DNA of 6,471 nt from positions 1-6,471 of the forward strand of contig WBXJ01000163.1 in NCBI GenBank assembly GCA_008933045.1, given 5' to 3'. How positions within the stretch are numbered: the first letter of the stretch is position 1; each line of letters opens with the position of its first letter. The translations under genes and the position numbers were made by a program. Positions 1 to 5,210 of this stretch are shown here, in pieces. The notes beneath the pieces are model-generated. The model was not told the DNA's origin, did no database searches, and saw nothing but the letters and a program-made list of their open reading frames with translations. This stretch comes from Verrucomicrobiota bacterium. GTDB taxonomy: Bacteria > Verrucomicrobiota > Verrucomicrobiia > Limisphaerales > SXQI01.

Positions 1-163
1 CTTGGATCATGGCGCGGTTCCGGTTCACGGCGGCGGCGTCTCGTTGGAGGGTTTGCAACTGGCGCGAACAGGTGAGATACCAAAAACAAAAGGCACCGGT
101 AATCGCAACCGCAGCCAGTAAGCCTAAAGTCCCTAATGTGAGTACGAGGTCTTTTTTGAGCAT
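1..163 (-). CDS. N-terminus of a single-pass membrane protein, cut by the left window edge
   Basis: The first 54 codons are visible, from an ATG at 163-161; the frame stays open to the window edge. The protein begins MLKKDLVLTLGTLG, so two lysines precede a hydrophobic stretch (about residues 6-30, rich in Leu/Ala/Val and ending FCFWYL). A polar segment rich in Gln, Arg, Asn and Ala follows (about 33-54, SRQLQTLQRDAAAVNRNRA), which looks helical and could start a coiled coil. This pattern fits an N-in membrane anchor, or an uncleaved signal, followed by an extracytoplasmic domain outside the window. It lies 78 bp downstream of apaG on the same strand and could be the next gene of that run, although a weak hairpin with a T-run sits between them. 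No Shine-Dalgarno sequence precedes the ATG. The family cannot be recognised from this fragment. The plus-strand frame over the same bases is Arg-rich, with no recognisable domain. Confidence 0.6.
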   Translation of the reverse strand, partial: MLKKDLVLTLGTLGLLAAVAITGAFCFWYLTCSRQLQTLQRDAAAVNRNRAMIQ

Positions 164-219
164 GCACTTAAACGGTAACGAAAATGCGAGCCTGCTCCAA
201 GTCGAAATGCTCCGATATT

Positions 220-239
220 AAAAACGAGGCTCGAACTCG
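220..239 (-). terminator. Weak possible intrinsic terminator after apaG
   Basis: Just after the apaG stop, the minus strand reads CGAG, a 7-nt loop (TTCGAGC), CTCG, then TTTTT. A short GC-containing stem followed directly by five T residues is the intrinsic-terminator layout. The stem is only 4 bp and the flanking bases do not extend it, so it would be a weak terminator at best. It could separate apaG from the membrane-protein gene that starts at 163. Confidence 0.25.
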
Positions 240-241
240 GG

Positions 242-637
242 TTACTCGGTGGGTTTGACTTTCATTTCGAAGGGGGGAATTCGGGTGAAAATGGGTTGAC
301 CTGTTGATGTCACGCCGAGGTAGCTGCCAGTTGCTACGGCGGATGGAGTGTCAAAAACATGAAAACTATTATAGCTGAACGATTGCCCCGGCTCTAAGGC
401 GGGGAATTGTCCGACGACTCCATCGCCTTCAAGCACGGTGGTTTCATCGTGCGCATCGCGCACGACCCATTTACGGCCCTTGATCGTCACACTGACGTCT
501 GAGTGATTGTGGATGGTGATGTAATACACAAAACAATGGGGGCGATCGGGGGGTGTGGCCATGTGGGGTTGATGCTGTACATGATCCACCGTGACTATCA
601 GGCCGGGTAATTCGATCAGATCCTTTGAATCACTCAC
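242..637 (-). CDS. apaG: ApaG domain protein (CO2+/MG2+ efflux protein ApaG in older naming)
   Basis: This is a 131-residue protein, close to the roughly 125 residues usual for ApaG (DUF525). It shows the family's features: the G-D-G-V-V-G-Q-x-P segment (71-79) followed by L-x-P-G (81-84), the T-G-S-Y-L-G turn (103-108), and the C-terminal I-P-x-F (about 120-123). ApaG folds as a small fibronectin-III-like beta sandwich in the cytoplasm. Its biochemical role is unsettled: the E. coli gene sits beside apaH and was linked to cobalt/magnesium resistance, and the same fold occurs in eukaryotic F-box and Poldip2 proteins as a protein-binding domain. There is no apaH or rsmA neighbour here; it follows the YceI gene by 24 bp on the same strand. 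The start is GTG at 637-635 (MSDSKD), with no Shine-Dalgarno sequence and no upstream ATG. The identity is secure; the exact start is less so. Confidence 0.9.
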   Translation of the reverse strand: MSDSKDLIELPGLIVTVDHVQHQPHMATPPDRPHCFVYYITIHNHSDVSVTIKGRKWVVRDAHDETTVLEGDGVVGQFPALEPGQSFSYNSFHVFDTPSAVATGSYLGVTSTGQPIFTRIPPFEMKVKPTE

Positions 638-661
638 AGAAGGATTTACCCACTCGGGTGA

Positions 662-1282
662 TTATTTGGCCTTGGGTGCTTGCCCTGCGATGCTCAAGGA
701 GATATCGATTTCATCCGAGACCTTTTCTTCAAACTGTCCCGGGTTGATGTTGAAGTCACTGCGTTTCACCTTAAAATTCGCTCTGATCACTAGGAGGTCG
801 CCGTCGAGTTGTGGCAATCGTGCTTTGAGCTTGTCCTTCAAATAACTGATTTTAACAGGGGCTGTAATCGTTTTTTTGACGCCCTTAATTGTGATCGTTC
901 CTGTCACATCCGCCGTGGTGTCATTACCTGAAGTTTTAACGTTCGATAATTTTTCCATGACGAAACTAATTTCTGGATACTTGGCTGCGTCGATCCATTT
1001 CTCGCTCAACAAATGATCCTTCATCATCGAGTTAGGAACGTTGAGAGAGTTGGCGGCAACAATGATTTTTCCTGTGAACGCTCCCGGTGCCTCGGGATCG
1101 AATTGAACCAGACCTGAAATCCCCGTCGCGGTGCCGTTGATCGATTCGAGAATCGCATCCAGCTTGAATACAGCGTTATTGACGCCTTTCGGATCTTTGA
1201 AATCAAATGTGATGGGTGCGGCTAAAACGGCGTTGGCCAGCAGGAGGCTGACGATGAGTGGGAGAAATTTCTTCATGATCAT
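662..1282 (-). CDS. Secreted YceI-family lipocalin-fold protein
   Basis: This 206-residue protein has a Sec signal peptide (two Lys, then LPLIVSLLLANAVLA; cleavage near residues 21-22 before APITFDF) and one YceI domain filling the rest. Family hallmarks are the early F-x-F-x-D segment, a V-x-F-D-P-x-x-P strand (about 59-66, preceding F-T-G-K-I), N-S-M-M-K-D-H-L (about 83-90), a W-I-D-A-A-K-Y-P-E-I-S-F segment (about 96-107), and a V-x-G-x-I-T-I-K-G-V-K-K strand. YceI proteins are periplasmic beta-barrels that bind long isoprenoid or amphiphilic lipids; the physiological role here is unknown. The ATG at 1282 overlaps the stop of the preceding small membrane-protein gene as ATGA, suggesting coupled translation; a second in-frame ATG at 1276 (MKKFLP) is an equally good start. 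apaG follows 24 bp downstream. No Shine-Dalgarno sequence is visible before either start. Confidence 0.93.
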   Translation of the reverse strand: MIMKKFLPLIVSLLLANAVLAAPITFDFKDPKGVNNAVFKLDAILESINGTATGISGLVQFDPEAPGAFTGKIIVAANSLNVPNSMMKDHLLSEKWIDAAKYPEISFVMEKLSNVKTSGNDTTADVTGTITIKGVKKTITAPVKISYLKDKLKARLPQLDGDLLVIRANFKVKRSDFNINPGQFEEKVSDEIDISLSIAGQAPKAK

Positions 1283-1545
1283 TTCGATACTTGTTTCGGT
1301 CTTAGAAAGTAGCCCACCACAGAAAAAAAGCCAGAGGTCATCATTCCTAAAACGAGAAAATCAATTCCCGGGGTAAATCGTTTTTCGATGATGGGATATT
1401 CTAACGTGGTCACAGGGTCGATTTCCATCCGTGTCTCATTTGATCTTGTCCAGCCCAAGTGCATCCCACCAAAGAACCAAAAGGCCACATTGAGAACTGC
1501 GATCAAACCGGCGAGGGAATACAGAATGTGATGACGTCGTTTCAC
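1279..1545 (-). CDS. Small two-helix membrane protein of unknown function
   Basis: I do not recognise this 88-residue protein. The chosen start is GTG at 1545-1543, whose first G is also the last base of the upstream gene's TAG stop (TAGTG). The same frame is open further upstream, but that stretch lies entirely inside the GspF-like gene. The stop overlaps the YceI start by 4 nt (ATGA). The protein starts with basic residues (KRRHH), then helix 1 (about 7-26, rich in Leu/Ile/Ala and ending FWFFGG). A roughly 30-residue polar loop follows with acidic and aromatic residues (WTRSNETRMEIDPVTTLEY). Helix 2 is about 59-80 (FLVLGMMTSGFFSVVGYF), followed by a basic tail (LRPKQVSK). The basic N- and C-termini suggest both ends are cytoplasmic and the loop periplasmic. 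The tight fit between two conserved genes is the main argument that it is real. Confidence 0.65.
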   Translation of the reverse strand: MKRRHHILYSLAGLIAVLNVAFWFFGGMHLGWTRSNETRMEIDPVTTLEYPIIEKRFTPGIDFLVLGMMTSGFFSVVGYFLRPKQVSK

Positions 1546-2552
1546 TAGTTCATCGCGTCGTTGATCGCTCCAAAATAGCCGGCGTAGAAGGAAAGTATAT
1601 TCCACGCAACGTAAAGGACCACAGCGAGATAGAGAATCCGTGGGGTCCAATCGACGATTGCTTCGAATTGGCGAGTTGCTTGTTCTTGATAATAGACATG
1701 CAGACGCGCCAGCGTGTTATCGAGGTCACCGCTGATTTCACCCGTCTGATACAGATTACAGAATAGCGTGGGGATGGCTCGAATTGCGGGCAACATTTCC
1801 GCCGGGGTTCGACCTGCGGCGATGCCTTGGGGCAGATGGGTCGTGGCTCGGATGAGTCGAGGTGAACCGCTGCATCGACTGCCCAACACCCAGACTTCGG
1901 AAATGTTGATCCCAGCCGATAATAGGGCTTCCATTGTCATGGCTAAGCGGGCAAGGGCAACATTGCGTCGAGCTTCACCCAAGAACGGGATTCCGTTCAA
2001 AATAGATTCAAACAACGCTTTCCACTGACCTCCAAACCGTCCTGTCCCTAACATTAGAAGGCCAATACCGATAGCGTAAAGAGGGATGAAGATCCCGAGT
2101 TTACTCAACAAAAATGGGAGAACTTCGCCCTTCCAAACTAAATCTGTTAACAGCGACGTCGGAAAAATAAGCGCGGCGAAATGAAGCACAAACACCGGGT
2201 AGGCGAAACTAGAAAGCATCTTCCGTAGCAACCGCGCTCGGTCCGAATAATACCTACCTAAGGTAAGAAATACCTGATCGAGTCGGCCAGTTTTTTCACC
2301 CGCTTCCAACAACGACCGATCCAGCTCGGGAAGTCGCTCAGGAACGCTGCCGAGTGCATCAGAAAAAGTTTCGCCTCGTTGCAACCCCGCGATGATCGCA
2401 GGAACCATGGCAACCACGGATCGGCGAGGGGGATTTTTTCCAACGGTTTGAAGCGCACCGATCAATCCCAACCCGGCCCGCTGAAGGGTTCCGAGTTGTT
2501 CATAAAATGCCGCCTGAGCTTCGAGGTATCCGGGGGTGAGGATAAGGGGCAT
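1545..2552 (-). CDS. GspF/PilC-type inner-membrane protein (two T2SSF domains)
   Basis: This 335-residue protein is the polytopic platform component of type II secretion or type IV pilus machines, which links the cytoplasmic ATPase to pseudopilin assembly. It shows the duplicated T2SSF architecture. Domain 1 (about 11-137) carries E-A-G-E-K-T-G-R-L-D near 84-93, and domain 2 (about 198-325) carries the matching T-G-E-I-S-G-D-L-D near 270-278. Three hydrophobic helices fit the family: about 118-136, 149-170 and 306-325. It lacks the roughly 50-70-residue N-terminal extension of many GspF/PilC proteins (about 400 residues). The ATG at 2552 is preceded by GGGGAG, the best ribosome binding site in the window; a TTG four codons upstream falls on that site and is rejected. 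It lies 18 bp after trxA and overlaps the next gene by one base. No ATPase, secretin or pilin gene adjoins it, so its machine is not identified. Confidence 0.9.
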   Translation of the reverse strand: MPLILTPGYLEAQAAFYEQLGTLQRAGLGLIGALQTVGKNPPRRSVVAMVPAIIAGLQRGETFSDALGSVPERLPELDRSLLEAGEKTGRLDQVFLTLGRYYSDRARLLRKMLSSFAYPVFVLHFAALIFPTSLLTDLVWKGEVLPFLLSKLGIFIPLYAIGIGLLMLGTGRFGGQWKALFESILNGIPFLGEARRNVALARLAMTMEALLSAGINISEVWVLGSRCSGSPRLIRATTHLPQGIAAGRTPAEMLPAIRAIPTLFCNLYQTGEISGDLDNTLARLHVYYQEQATRQFEAIVDWTPRILYLAVVLYVAWNILSFYAGYFGAINDAMN

Positions 2553-2556
2553 ATTT

Positions 2557-2562
2557 CTCCCC
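2557..2562 (-). promoter_or_regulatory. Shine-Dalgarno sequence of the GspF-like gene
   Basis: The minus strand reads GGGGAG, AAAT, then ATG. This purine-rich site is complementary to the 16S rRNA 3' end and decides the start at 2552 over the TTG codon just upstream. It is the only clear Shine-Dalgarno sequence before a gene start in this window. Confidence 0.6.
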
Positions 2563-2570
2563 AATTAAGC

Positions 2571-2903
2571 TCAACTGGCCACTTGGTCCAAGGCCGCTTT
2601 CAGATCGCGTTTGCTTCGTGCCCCAGCCAGTTGCTGGACTAATTCACCACCCTTGAAAATCAAGAGCGCGGGAATTCCAGAAATGCGATATTGAGCGGCA
2701 AGATTTTGGTTGTCGTCTACGTTGACCTTACCAATCTTCACGCGACCCAAGTATTCTCCGGCCAATTCATCGAGCACCGGTGCGATCATCTTGCAAGGGC
2801 CGCACCAAGGAGCCCAGAAATCTACCAACACAGGAGTACCTGAACCGATAACTTCGGTTTGAAAATTTGCTTCCGTGAGTTCAACAATTGTATCAGCAGC
2901 CAT
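2571..2903 (-). CDS. trxA: Thioredoxin
   Basis: This 110-residue protein is a full-length single-domain thioredoxin, a cytoplasmic dithiol-disulfide oxidoreductase normally recharged by thioredoxin reductase. The active site is W-C-G-P-C-K with Cys34 and Cys37, preceded by the family strand VLVDFWAPW, whose Asp28 matches the conserved buried Asp. The cis-proline loop is at about residue 78 (G-I-P-A), followed by L-L-I-F-K-G-G. Ala after the cis-proline replaces the more usual Thr, a mild variation at a substrate-contact position. No signal peptide is present, so it should be cytoplasmic. The start is the ATG at 2903 (MAADTIVEL), which fits the family's usual N-terminus; no Shine-Dalgarno sequence precedes it. 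It follows the Pro-rich protein gene by 49 bp, with no convincing promoter or terminator in that gap, and precedes the GspF-like gene by 18 bp. Confidence 0.96.
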   Translation of the reverse strand: MAADTIVELTEANFQTEVIGSGTPVLVDFWAPWCGPCKMIAPVLDELAGEYLGRVKIGKVNVDDNQNLAAQYRISGIPALLIFKGGELVQQLAGARSKRDLKAALDQVAS

Positions 2904-2952
2904 AGGAATCAGAAAATAATCGAGAATCGCAACAATGCAAGGGGCTGTGGTG

Positions 2953-3414
2953 CTAGCTGCCGAGCATGAACATTCTCACGAGTGCAGCGAGACTGGCGAC
3001 GGCCGCAGCAACAGCAAGACCGATATCCAATTTGTCGATTCGAGCTGGGACAGTCGGCTTTTTCTTGAGATTGGGAGGGGGCGGAATTGCAGCACCTCCA
3101 CCAGTCGCGGCACTGCCTGGAAGTGGCGGAGCTGCGTGGGACGCAACCGGCGCCGCAGTGCCCGTCGGAGCCGCAGCGGCTGGAGTGGGTATTTTGACCG
3201 TTGGGGCGGAAGTAGGTTTCGGCGGCAAAGTGATCCGGACAGTTTCCTTCTTCGGCTGGATTTTAATTGTGTCCAGCGTCCTGTTTACAACAGGAGCTTC
3301 TACCCTTGGTTCAACCTTGATCGAATCTGGTGAGCCCTGAGTTGGAATGCCGATGGGGACTTGAGGAGGTGTCGGTGTATCCGACGGCGGCACATTTGAA
3401 TTTTCGTCAGCCAT
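2953..3414 (-). CDS. Pro/Ala-rich protein with a C-terminal membrane anchor, function unknown
   Basis: No family is recognised in this 153-residue protein. Residues 1-115 are low-complexity, rich in Pro, Ala and Thr, and very likely disordered. A short motif, [ST]-[IV]-[KR]-[IV], recurs four times: 31-34 (SIKV), 49-52 (TIKI), 58-61 (TVRI) and 72-75 (TVKI), each with a Pro within three residues after it. A Gly/Ala/Pro stretch (about 79-114) is followed by a basic segment (LKKKPTVPARIDK) and one hydrophobic helix (about 131-150), with only three or so residues after it. The basic residues before the helix suggest the disordered part is cytoplasmic, making this a tail-anchored protein. The ATG at 3414 follows an AT-rich leader without a Shine-Dalgarno sequence. 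The opposite strand also has long open frames here, a by-product of GC-rich Pro/Ala codons. Its place before trxA, after a plausible promoter, supports it as a real gene. Confidence 0.7.
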   Translation of the reverse strand: MADENSNVPPSDTPTPPQVPIGIPTQGSPDSIKVEPRVEAPVVNRTLDTIKIQPKKETVRITLPPKPTSAPTVKIPTPAAAAPTGTAAPVASHAAPPLPGSAATGGGAAIPPPPNLKKKPTVPARIDKLDIGLAVAAAVASLAALVRMFMLGS

Positions 3415-3431
3415 AAAATTTATTGATTTAG

Positions 3432-3460
3432 AAAATGGAGCACCCTGCGCGCTGTGTCAA
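3432..3460 (-). promoter_or_regulatory. Possible sigma-70-type promoter for the Pro-rich protein/trxA run
   Basis: In the 90-bp gap between tesA and the Pro-rich gene, the minus strand has a perfect -35 hexamer TTGACA (3460-3455), preceded by an A-rich stretch. At a 17-bp spacing the -10 would be CATTTT (3437-3432), a 3-of-6 match; the AT-rich TTTTCTAAAT next to it gives other choices. Transcription would start about 10 bases before the ATG at 3414. The -35 is good and the -10 is uncertain. Confidence 0.35.
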
Positions 3461-3504
3461 TGGTTTTTCGTTTCGTCAGAAAGGATTATCCCGTCTTGGT
3501 TCGG

Positions 3505-4209
3505 TTATTTGGGTTCCCCCGAACTCAGGAGTGGGCCGATGGTTTTCCAGAGGTGTTCTGTGATGATGCGATGGCCTTCGGGGGTTGGGTGGATACGGTC
3601 AGCGAGGTTTAGCTCTGGTTTGCCGCCAACTCCTTCGAGCAGAAATGGGATCAAGGTGGCATTGGATTTTTTGGCGACTTCAGGGAAAACTTTGGCGAAT
3701 CTCTCCAGATATTCAGAACCCATATTCGGGGGCATCTGCATTCCTGCGACCACTATTTTTACGCTAGGATTCTTGGCGGCCACGCGTTCAATGATCATGA
3801 GCATATTCGAGCGAGTGGCCTCGGGACTCAAACCTCTGAGGCCATCGTTGCCGCCGAGTTCCAAAAGAAGATAATCAACGCGCTGTTTGAGTAGCCAATC
3901 GATTCGCCGTAAACCACCCGCCGTGGTGTCACCGCTGACTCCGGCATTGATGACTTTGATTTTGAATTGGGTCTGATCCACTTTCTGTTGAAGCAGGGCC
4001 GGGAAAGACTCATCGGGATCGACGCCGAATCCTGCTGCAATACTATCGCCCAACACTAGGAAGTTGCGCGGCGTGTTGGTGTTTATTTGTGCGGTGGCAA
4101 AACAGGTTGAGAGAACCAAGATTGCGAGTGCTAGGTTGAATCGCACGAGCCAAGAAAAAATTACTTTCAAAAAGTTGTTTTTGAATTCTGGAGAGATGAG
4201 TTGCGGCAT
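3505..4209 (-). CDS. tesA: TesA-type SGNH/GDSL arylesterase or lysophospholipase, exported
   Basis: This 234-residue protein has all four SGNH blocks. Block I is G-D-S-I-A-A-G with nucleophile Ser56; block II is N-A-G-V-S-G-D-T (Gly93); block III is G-G-N-D-G-L-R-G (Asn121), the extended form typical of the TesA subgroup; block V is D-R-I-H-P-T-P-E-G-H with Asp204 and His207. TesA proteins hydrolyse acyl thioesters, lysophospholipids and aryl esters in the periplasm; the real substrate here is unknown. A hydrophobic segment (about 24-40) ends in A-T-A before QINTN, a good signal-peptidase I site. From the ATG at 4209 the signal has an unusually long N-region (about 23 residues). Internal starts at TTG (4170, MKVIFSW) or GTG (4146, MRFNLALA) would give a more typical signal peptide. 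It is divergent from the ribokinase gene, with at most a few tens of bases between starts. Confidence 0.88.
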   Translation of the reverse strand: MPQLISPEFKNNFLKVIFSWLVRFNLALAILVLSTCFATAQINTNTPRNFLVLGDSIAAGFGVDPDESFPALLQQKVDQTQFKIKVINAGVSGDTTAGGLRRIDWLLKQRVDYLLLELGGNDGLRGLSPEATRSNMLMIIERVAAKNPSVKIVVAGMQMPPNMGSEYLERFAKVFPEVAKKSNATLIPFLLEGVGGKPELNLADRIHPTPEGHRIITEHLWKTIGPLLSSGEPK

Positions 4210-4214
4210 GGCCT

Positions 4215-4243
4215 ATGCAAAGGGCAAAATCATTTTGTGTCAA
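4215..4243 (-). promoter_or_regulatory. Possible promoter for tesA, inside the divergent ribokinase start
   Basis: The minus strand has a perfect TTGACA (4243-4238), a 17-bp spacer, and TTGCAT (4220-4215) as a weak -10 (3 of 6). Transcription would start close to the ATG at 4209, giving a nearly leaderless message or implying an internal tesA start. The -35 overlaps the proposed GTG start of the ribokinase gene. Only the -35 is strong. Confidence 0.3.
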
Positions 4244-5208
4244 CCCAGTGGAAAAAGCGGAATGCTTCACAGGCAACCCCAAAGGTTGTTGTGCTGGGTG
4301 GGATTAACCGCGATTATGTGATCCTAGGTCAACGGCTGCCGAGAGCGGGCGAGACGGTTTTAGGTCAGGAATTATTGGTTGGACCGGGTGGCAAAGGGGC
4401 CAACCAAGCGGTGGGAGCTCACCGTTTGGGTGCGGAGGTCAGTCTGATCGGAGCGGTTGGTTCGGACGCGACTGGCGAAGCCTTGTTACAAGGATTGACC
4501 GAGGAAGGCGTGGATGTGTCCCATGTTTCGATCACGTCCAAATCTGTCAGCGGCACGGCGTTAATCTTGGTTGATTCCACGGGAGAGAAGATGATCGGAA
4601 CGGTGGTGGGAGCGAACCGTCATGTCACGGTTGCTCAAGTCCGCAAAGCACGCAGAGTTATCGAGGCCGCTGATGTCCTGCTGCTGCAATTTGAAATCCC
4701 AATGCCGGCACTCCGAGAGGCGGCTCGATTGGCTTATCGTGCGGGGGTGACAGTTATTTTGGATGCTGGGCCTCCAATTAAGAGTCCAGAAATTCTTTGG
4801 CAACATATTCATATATTGCGTGCCAACGCGACCGAGGCTGAGGCGTTGAGTGGATTAAGAATCCGCGACGAAAGAACCTCTCGTCGAGCAGGCGCAACCC
4901 TTCTGAAGCGCGGTTTACAAGCTGTCATCCTTCCCACTGAACAGGAATCGGACCTGATGTTGTGGAATGGCAGCGAGGCGATATTGCCGTGGTTTCAGGT
5001 TAAAACGGTGGATGCAACTGGGGCAGGGGACGCCTTCGCCGCAGGGTTAGCGGTGGGCCTTGGTGAAGGATTGTCGCTTATCGAAGCGGGACGTTTGGGG
5101 AGTGCCGCTGCCGCTCTCAAGATTACTCGAAAAGGCGCGCAAGCGGGAATGCCCACGCGCCAACAAACCCATCACCTTCTTCTGACCCTACCGCAAGGAG
5201 GGAGTTAA
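4237..5208 (+). CDS. rbsK: Ribokinase (PfkB family)
   Basis: This protein phosphorylates D-ribose to ribose 5-phosphate with ATP in the cytoplasm. From GTG at 4237 it has 323 residues (E. coli RbsK has 309). The N-terminus VVVLGGINRDYV matches the ribokinase G-S-I-N-x-D strand, keeping Asn24 and Asp26, which bind ribose. PfkB signature 1 is G-G-K-G-A-N-Q-A-V-G (51-60). L-Q-F-E (Glu153) and N-A-T-E (197-200, the N-x-x-E magnesium motif) are kept. Signature 2 is D-A-T-G-A-G-D-A-F (259-267), with catalytic Asp265. The C-terminal K-G-A-Q-A-G-M-P also fits RbsK. The same frame can start at a TTG at 4201, but that lies inside tesA and adds residues the family lacks. No good Shine-Dalgarno sequence precedes GTG 4237 (AGGG is about 12 nt away). 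It is the only plus-strand gene; no rbs transporter or regulator accompanies it. Another PfkB sugar-kinase specificity is possible but less likely. Confidence 0.9.
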   Translation: MSTQWKKRNASQATPKVVVLGGINRDYVILGQRLPRAGETVLGQELLVGPGGKGANQAVGAHRLGAEVSLIGAVGSDATGEALLQGLTEEGVDVSHVSITSKSVSGTALILVDSTGEKMIGTVVGANRHVTVAQVRKARRVIEAADVLLLQFEIPMPALREAARLAYRAGVTVILDAGPPIKSPEILWQHIHILRANATEAEALSGLRIRDERTSRRAGATLLKRGLQAVILPTEQESDLMLWNGSEAILPWFQVKTVDATGAGDAFAAGLAVGLGEGLSLIEAGRLGSAAAALKITRKGAQAGMPTRQQTHHLLLTLPQGGS

Positions 5209-5210
5209 CC

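Noticed and set aside
223..241. tRNA T-arm look-alike (CGAG, TTCGAGC loop, CTCG) on the minus strand
   Set aside because: The loop fits the T-loop pattern, but the stem is 4 bp, no acceptor or anticodon arms can be paired around it, and the upstream bases are apaG coding sequence.
1024..1376. Minus-strand (1024-1206) and plus-strand (1131-1376) frames within and beside yceI
   Set aside because: They are shadows of the well-supported YceI and small membrane-protein genes, without domains or upstream signals.
1546..1650. Upstream extension of the small membrane-protein frame (123 residues)
   Set aside because: The extension lies entirely within the GspF-like coding region. The GTG that overlaps the upstream TAG gives a compact, sensible 88-residue protein.
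2935..3340. Two long plus-strand frames opposite the Pro-rich protein
   Set aside because: They are Gly/Ala-rich or Arg/Ser-rich mirror images of Pro/Ala codons, have no family features, and lie inside a minus-strand run with a plausible promoter and close neighbours.
4036..4209. Lipobox reading of the TesA signal region (L-S-T-C)
   Set aside because: Thr at the position before Cys is not a normal lipobox residue, and an A-T-A signal-peptidase I site follows shortly after.
4201..4236. TTG start giving ribokinase 12 extra residues
   Set aside because: It overlaps the tesA start, and the added residues do not match the usual RbsK N-terminus; GTG 4237 is nearer the conserved strand.
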